From NCBI GenBank assembly GCA_039026975.1, contig JBCCLI010000214.1:1-10929 (forward strand): 10,929 nt of DNA, written 5' to 3'. Each line of letters begins with the position of its first letter. Positions within the stretch are counted from its first letter, which is position 1. Below, one piece after another: positions 7,367 to 10,929 of this stretch. The stretch is from JBCBKZ01 sp039026975. GTDB taxonomy: Bacteria > Bacteroidota > Bacteroidia > J057. The notes below the pieces were generated by a model, which made no database searches, was not told the DNA's origin, and saw only the letters and a list, made by a program, of their open reading frames with translations. Both the position numbers and the translations under genes were made by a program.

Positions 7367-8155
7367 ATGGGTATGTTTAACGAAGAAGTAAAAGAAGCAG
7401 CCAAAGCCTTCCTCGAAAAAGGAGCCAAAGCATACATCCCTCAACTGTCAGTGGATTGTGTGATTTTAAGTTTTTATGAAGACCAGCTAAGGGTCTTTCT
7501 CCTAAAGCCCAATGGAACATTTGATTACATCCTGCCGGGTGGATACGTCTACCATGAAGAAAACCTGGATGATGCTGCCCACAGGGTCTTGTCAGAGCGT
7601 TCAGGCCTGGAGGAAATTTTTCTTAAGCAGTTTCACACCTTCGGGACAGCCAATAGAATTCAGGATATAGGTATCCGGGAAATGTGCAAGCAAATAGGCA
7701 TAGACCCTAACCTAGCCTCATGGGTGGTTAAGCGGTTTATTACCGTAGGCTATTATGCGCTGGTCAATTATGAAAAGGTAACTCCTAATCCAGACTTCTT
7801 CTCAGAGGGATATATGTGGGCAGACGTTCATCACCTCCCGAAACTCTTCGCTGATCATAAACATATTGTGCTGGAAGCCTTGGATACGCTTCAAAAAGAC
7901 CTACTTTCCCAGCCTGTAGGGATCAATCTTCTTCCTGAAACCTTTACTATTTCTGATCTACAGAAATTATATGAGTGTATTCTTGGGAGAACCGTAGATA
8001 GAGGAAACTTCAGAAAGAAAATCCTCAAATCTAATGTGCTCAAAAAACTAGACGAGCAGAAAAAAGGCCAACCACATAGGTCCCCCTATTTATATACCTT
8101 TGATAAAGAAGCCTATCACCAGAACCTCCAAGAGGAAGTGAAGATAGGATTTTAG
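7367..8155 (+). CDS. Nudix-winged-helix transcriptional regulator (NrtR/AraR type)
   Basis: A 262-residue cytoplasmic regulator. An N-terminal Nudix fold (~25-175) is followed by a winged-helix DNA-binding domain (~185-250: LLPETFTISDLQKLYECILGR, DRGNFRKKIL). The Nudix box is recognisable from G59 to L81, but two positions of its REUxEE core are changed: R73-V74 instead of RE, and E77-R78 instead of EE. Loss of these metal-binding glutamates is usual in NrtR-family proteins that sense a ligand (ADP-ribose, or sugars such as L-arabinose in Bacteroides AraR) rather than hydrolyse it. ATG 367 of line 7300s (base 7367) is followed by a second ATG at 7373; neither has a clear ribosome site. The gene is divergent from the sugar dehydrogenase with a strong palindrome between them and converges on the NIPSNAP gene with a 16-bp gap. 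The context suggests control of local sugar-related genes; the effector is unknown. Confidence 0.88.
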   Translation: MGMFNEEVKEAAKAFLEKGAKAYIPQLSVDCVILSFYEDQLRVFLLKPNGTFDYILPGGYVYHEENLDDAAHRVLSERSGLEEIFLKQFHTFGTANRIQDIGIREMCKQIGIDPNLASWVVKRFITVGYYALVNYEKVTPNPDFFSEGYMWADVHHLPKLFADHKHIVLEALDTLQKDLLSQPVGINLLPETFTISDLQKLYECILGRTVDRGNFRKKILKSNVLKKLDEQKKGQPHRSPYLYTFDKEAYHQNLQEEVKIGF

Positions 8156-8171
8156 GGTTTCCCTGGTACCC

Positions 8172-8477
8172 CTACTTAAGCACAGGTCTCATAAAAGACC
8201 GCTCATAACTTATAATACATCTTGTATCAATGGCGTACTGATAAGCTGCCTGGCATTCTTCATCCAAGGCACTATCATGCCTGTATGTCTCATACGCACT
8301 TAAAGAATCAAAACTGAATAAGGCAGTCGCGATGTTATTGGCCCCTTCATGTGGTAGAAAGTATCCATGGTGTATACCCCCAAACTTGTTTACCAAAGGA
8401 ATCCATTTCCTCGCGTAGGTTTCAAACTCCTCCAGCTTGTAGGGATCTATTGTGTATACCAGATAACAGCTTATCAT
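8172..8477 (-). CDS. NIPSNAP-family-like protein (dimeric alpha/beta barrel fold)
   Basis: A 101-residue protein without signal peptide or membrane segment. The beta-alpha-beta pattern (MISCYLVYTIDPYKLEEFETYARKW; FGGIHHGYFLP; ATALFSFDSLSAYETYRHD; RCIISYERSFMRPVL) and the length of about 100 residues fit the NIPSNAP / dimeric ferredoxin-like barrel group. Bacterial members have no firmly assigned reaction; some act as small catalytic or binding subunits in metabolite modification, so no function is claimed. It converges on the Nudix regulator and is divergent from the LamG-like gene. A GAGTAACTC element lies 28 bp upstream of its start, which may place it under the same regulator. Confidence 0.75.
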   Translation of the reverse strand: MISCYLVYTIDPYKLEEFETYARKWIPLVNKFGGIHHGYFLPHEGANNIATALFSFDSLSAYETYRHDSALDEECQAAYQYAIDTRCIISYERSFMRPVLK

Positions 8478-8504
8478 ATCATTTTTATTTCAAGTGGTTT
8501 TAGG

Positions 8505-8545
8505 GAGTAACTCATATTCTTCCTTCTCGGTTCCAAGGCTTACTC
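8505..8545. promoter_or_regulatory. Candidate regulator half-sites in the NIPSNAP/LamG-like divergent promoter region
   Basis: GAGTAACTC (8505-8513) is itself a 9-base palindrome and contains GAGTAA, and TTACTC lies at 8540-8545. These are the same 6-mer arms as the palindrome at 7318-7340, but here they are about 35 bp apart centre to centre instead of 9. A further small inverted repeat, GCTTC-AA-GAAGC, follows at 8555-8566. The arrangement differs from the main site, so binding by the Nudix regulator is only a hypothesis. Confidence 0.3.
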
Positions 8546-8596
8546 AATGTATGCGCTTCAAGAAGCTTATATAGACAATTGTTATATTATGTTATG

Positions 8597-8611
8597 CCTT
8601 TAAGCTAAAGG
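8597..8611. promoter_or_regulatory. Inverted repeat directly before the LamG-like gene start
   Basis: CCTTTA (8597-8602) and TAAAGG (8606-8611) pair perfectly around AGC and end 3 bp before the ATG at 8615. The right arm contains AAAGG, which resembles a ribosome-binding site although it is close to this ATG. In RNA the hairpin would hide that element, so it may limit translation or act as an operator. If translation instead begins at GTG 8642, the repeat would lie in the leader. Confidence 0.35.
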
Positions 8612-8614
8612 TAG

Positions 8615-9565
8615 ATGTATCTACAAATTAACCTTTCTCTCGTGTCTAAATACTCTCTAAGTCTGGTTCTTACACTTGCCATTCAATGTAGTGTAACTGC
8701 CCAAACTCATCTCATGAACTTTCCGGGAGATATTGGCTATCAACATGACGCTAATGCCCTCATACTTGATCTAGATGCTGATCAAGGAGTTTCTACCCAA
8801 CATAATGGACGGGTGTATTCCTGGACCAATCAGGTAGAGAAGTTCTCAGCAAAAGACTTTGTTAGCAATGATTATGGCGTAAGAAGCTCAAAACCCGGTA
8901 GCGGAATGCCACGCTTGAAACTTGAGCTGGCCGAAATTAATGGACATAATGCTATTTCCTTTCGGGAAGACGAGTTGGTGAATATGGAGGAAGATGCCTT
9001 TGATTATTTGATCACAGGAAGTGGGTATACATGGTTTGCTGTCATTAAACCCTATGTTACGCAGGACTCGGATGAAGGGACTGAATTCGGGCTTCATAGA
9101 CTTAAAGATGTCAACGCTTTTATGGGTAACCTGAGAAACAGCGGAAACTACGAAGGATTCTGGGGTTGCCTGGATGATGACCTGACTTTCTGGTGTGGGT
9201 CCAGGAGTGGGATCACCTTTGGCAGGTTTGATGAGAATAATCCGAAGCTTAGTGGACCCAAATTGGAGGAAGGTAAATTCTACATACTAGCAGCAAGAAT
9301 GGGAGCAGGTACGGATACCGTTGACATAGAGCTATTTGTCAATAACTCAACGCCATATTCATCAGTAAAATATCCGGTAAACGTCTACGCACAGCCTTCC
9401 AAACTAGCTGTAGGAACAGAAAGGGATGCCACTAACCATCCTGGTTCAGAATCCTTTGATGGGGAAATAGCCAGAATTCTGATTTATGAGACCCCTCTAA
9501 CTGAGAAAGGATTTACTGCAACGATAATGTATTTATCACTCAAATATGGCATAGAGATAGAATGA
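8615..9565 (+). CDS. Secreted LamG/concanavalin A-like domain protein
   Basis: A 316-residue exported protein. The N-terminus has a signal peptide (KYSLSLVLTLAIQCSVTAQ, likely cleavage near residue 29-30); the Cys in LAIQC is not in a good lipobox, so a soluble secreted form is favoured. The mature part is a beta-rich jelly-roll of the LamG_3 kind: LILDLDADQGV opening strand, GYTWFAVIKP core strand, KFYILAARMG, and the closing signature FDGEIARILIYETPLT followed by a helix ending LSLKYGIEIE. C185 and C194 may form a disulfide in an extra loop. Such domains bind glycans or proteins, and no catalytic residues can be assigned. GTG 8642 is an alternative start that would give a more compact signal peptide. 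The gene is divergent from the NIPSNAP gene and converges on the SUMF1-type gene. Confidence 0.75.
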   Translation: MYLQINLSLVSKYSLSLVLTLAIQCSVTAQTHLMNFPGDIGYQHDANALILDLDADQGVSTQHNGRVYSWTNQVEKFSAKDFVSNDYGVRSSKPGSGMPRLKLELAEINGHNAISFREDELVNMEEDAFDYLITGSGYTWFAVIKPYVTQDSDEGTEFGLHRLKDVNAFMGNLRNSGNYEGFWGCLDDDLTFWCGSRSGITFGRFDENNPKLSGPKLEEGKFYILAARMGAGTDTVDIELFVNNSTPYSSVKYPVNVYAQPSKLAVGTERDATNHPGSESFDGEIARILIYETPLTEKGFTATIMYLSLKYGIEIE

Positions 9566-9632
9566 TTTCATTTTACAGTTGGCCCTTTAGTACATACATG
9601 CAATATGAGGAGCTAATCTCGTCTTCTCTTTC

Positions 9633-10421
9633 TCATATGGCTAAACGGAATCCAAGGGTTGGCAAGCGCATAGATGGATCTCTGGCATTTCTATCATTTA
9701 GCCTAACGCTACTTACTCTATGACTAAAAGATCCTCCTCTTAACACTTTTGAGTTGAATATCCTTCCAATTTGATCACAAGGGTATGGACGTTTTTCATC
9801 ACTGCACCACTCCCAGATATTACCACTCATATCATATATACCCAATTCGTTAGGTAGAAGTATTCCTACTGGATGTACACTATTTCCAGAGTTTTTAATA
9901 AACCACGAGACCTCTTCAGCATTATTACTCCCAGCATATAGAAAGTCCTTACTTTTTGTTCCCCCCTTAGCTGCAAATTCCCATTCTGCTTCACTTGGTA
10001 ATCGATAGGTTTGATTAAATTTTTTATTAGCCTTGTTGATGAATTCTTGAATATCATTCCATGAAACCTGCTCAACTGGGCAATCATCACAGCCATCCAT
10101 ATCACTTAGATTAGTCCCCATTACTTCATACCAATCAGCTTGTGTTACTTCATATTTTCCTATTGAAAAATCAGATACATTAACAAGATGAGGACACTCA
10201 TCTGCAATTCTCATTTCTGGTGTACCACCATCATTTACCTCATCCTCTCCCCCCATGGTAAAGCTGCCACCTTCAACATTAACCATCTCAAAGCCTGACT
10301 TTCTACTAGATATAATATCAAATGGACTTTCTTCCTGTTGATTATTTAGTGGTTTTATACCATCTAAAAATGAGATGAGTAATGTTAATGAAAAGATGAT
10401 AGCTAAAGGATGGGATGCCAT
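9633..10421 (-). CDS. Exported SUMF1/FGE-type (formylglycine-generating-enzyme-like) domain protein lacking catalytic cysteines
   Basis: A 262-residue protein with an N-terminal hydrophobic segment (HPLAIIFSLTLLISFLDG) and a full FGE-sulfatase fold: VNVEGGSFTMGG (48-58), KYEVTQADWYEVMG (89-102), CDDCPVEQVSWNDIQEFI (111-128), RLPSEAEWEFAAKGG (140-154), LGIYDMSGNIWEWC (193-206), RGGSF (228-232) and C-terminal LGFRLA. Genuine formylglycine-generating enzymes carry a copper-binding Cys pair just after the GGS motif; here that stretch is SHRVSSVRLNDRNAR with no Cys. It is therefore unlikely to activate sulfatases and is better called an FGE-like domain of unknown, perhaps structural or binding, role. 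The cysteines present (C76, C111, C114, C206, C215) could form disulfides. Hand-counted lines are about 32-38% G+C against about 45-50% in neighbours. No sulfatase gene is in the window. Confidence 0.82.
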   Translation of the reverse strand: MASHPLAIIFSLTLLISFLDGIKPLNNQQEESPFDIISSRKSGFEMVNVEGGSFTMGGEDEVNDGGTPEMRIADECPHLVNVSDFSIGKYEVTQADWYEVMGTNLSDMDGCDDCPVEQVSWNDIQEFINKANKKFNQTYRLPSEAEWEFAAKGGTKSKDFLYAGSNNAEEVSWFIKNSGNSVHPVGILLPNELGIYDMSGNIWEWCSDEKRPYPCDQIGRIFNSKVLRGGSFSHRVSSVRLNDRNARDPSMRLPTLGFRLAI

Positions 10422-10577
10422 ACCTACTTGTGATTAGGTGATAAAAAAGATCTTTGTAGATGCTATTAATAAAGAGTTAATCTGATAAAGGGCAATACTA
10501 AAGAATCAATTAGATAGAGATATTAGCCTTCTCAGTCCATAGCAAAATTTGTTTCGACATCTGGTAAAGGCTTGAGG

Positions 10578-10593
10578 TTTCCTCTTTAGGAAA
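10578..10593 (-). terminator. Small hairpin at the 3' end of the CrtI-like gene
   Basis: TTTCCT (10578-10583) and AGGAAA (10588-10593) pair around CTTT and overlap the stop codon of the oxidoreductase gene. No clear T-tract follows on the minus strand, so it is only a weak terminator candidate. Confidence 0.25.
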
Positions 10594-10929
10594 GCATAGG
10601 TTCAGGATCAGATTTAGATGTATCAACTTGCCTGTTTTTCAGGACACCATCCACTTTCATTTTCTCGTAGGCTACTATCCCACTTAAGCAGGCTCCAGGA
10701 ATTCCCTGACCGGGATAAGTACTATCTCCACATATGTAGGCGCCTTTTCCATCCAGCCTTCCATCTATCATTCTCCAGGGCTTAACCCTCATGTATTGAG
10801 GGTAGCCGCCCACAAAGCCCCAGCTTCTACCCGTCCACTTCTTCCAGGCTTTAGGGGTGGAGGAATGGTGGAAAGTTACGTCTTCCCGTTTCAGGAAGCC
10901 TCTATTCTCCAAGGCTGCAAAAATTTCCT
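10586..10929 (-). CDS. C-terminal part of a CrtI/CrtISO-like FAD-dependent oxidoreductase (5' end outside window)
   Basis: The frame runs off the right edge of the window (first readable residues EIFAALENRGFLKREDV), so the start is outside; an in-frame TTG at 10912 is internal. About 114 residues are visible. The motif AYICGDSTYPGQGIPGACLSG is the C-terminal flavin-contacting signature of the phytoene desaturase / carotenoid isomerase / retinol saturase group, where the GD contacts FAD. SWGFVGGYPQYMRVKPWRM just before it is also typical of these proteins. They use FAD to desaturate, isomerise or reduce long polyene substrates, and carotenoid metabolism is the most likely role in a pigmented Bacteroidota. 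The last ~30 residues (EKMKVDGVLKNRQVDTSKSDPEPMLS) are a polar tail. The exact reaction cannot be judged from this fragment. Confidence 0.8.
   Translation of the reverse strand, partial: EIFAALENRGFLKREDVTFHHSSTPKAWKKWTGRSWGFVGGYPQYMRVKPWRMIDGRLDGKGAYICGDSTYPGQGIPGACLSGIVAYEKMKVDGVLKNRQVDTSKSDPEPMLS

Noticed and set aside
8153..8178. TAGGG ... CCCTA hairpin between the Nudix and NIPSNAP genes
   Set aside because: The arms are only 5 bp with several competing pairings and no T-tract; too weak to annotate.
9603..9638. ATATGAG (9603-9609) and CTCATAT (9632-9638) inverted repeat as a terminator between the LamG-like and FGE-like genes
   Set aside because: The loop is 22 bases, the stem is A/T-rich and only 7 bp, and the right arm overlaps the stop codon; chance is likely.
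1..10929. tRNA, rRNA, CRISPR array, insertion sequence or attachment sites
   Set aside because: No cloverleaf, spaced repeat array, transposase frame or terminal inverted repeats were seen by eye; a covariance-model scan would be needed for small RNAs.

Overview
The window looks like a chromosomal stretch from a free-living, probably marine or soil member of the Bacteroidota (Cytophagales-like). Reasons: the domain architectures are typical of that phylum (PL1-type lyase with carbohydrate-binding modules and a malectin-like domain; a ThuA/sugar-dehydrogenase/PKD/cytochrome c fusion; a Nudix-winged-helix regulator; a secreted LamG-like protein), most starts lack a clear Shine-Dalgarno sequence, and coding base composition is mostly about 45-50% G+C in hand-counted lines. 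The phylum call is inference from gene content; there is no rRNA or other marker.

Layout. (1) 1-764: the 3' end of a gene for a membrane protein with a cytoplasmic-looking helix-turn-helix tail, overlapped by a small unknown gene; both are lower in G+C than most of the window. (2) 765-949: non-coding, with a strong 28-bp dyad at 856-883. (3) 950-3772 (+): a secreted pectate-lyase-like protein. (4) 3784-3813: a hairpin placed as a shared terminator between convergent genes. (5) 3834-7238 (-): an 1134-residue exported ThuA / PQQ-type sugar dehydrogenase / PKD / cytochrome c / CBM6-like protein. (6) 7239-7366: a divergent promoter region with a near-perfect 23-bp palindrome. (7) 7367-8155 (+): a Nudix-type regulator with a degenerate catalytic box. 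(8) 8172-8477 (-): a NIPSNAP-type protein, divergent from (9) 8615-9565 (+): a secreted LamG-like protein. (10) 9633-10421 (-): an exported SUMF1/FGE-type protein lacking the catalytic cysteines, in a locally A+T-rich stretch. (11) 10586-10929 (-): the C-terminal end of a CrtI/CrtISO-like FAD oxidoreductase.

How the genes may work together (inference): the central genes suggest a small carbohydrate-response locus. A polysaccharide lyase cuts a pectin-like polymer, a periplasmic or surface dehydrogenase oxidises a sugar and passes electrons to its own haem c domain, and a sugar-sensing Nudix regulator of the NrtR/AraR type may control them. The 6-mer GAGTAA/TTACTC occurs seven times in the window; five of these lie in two divergent intergenic regions totalling about 265 bp, so the regulator may act at both.

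The most unusual observation is inside the lyase. Its second carbohydrate-binding module is broken after the WVPW strand, and the missing C-terminal half reappears about 450 residues later, after the catalytic domain. The lyase domain therefore appears to be inserted into a surface loop of a CBM.
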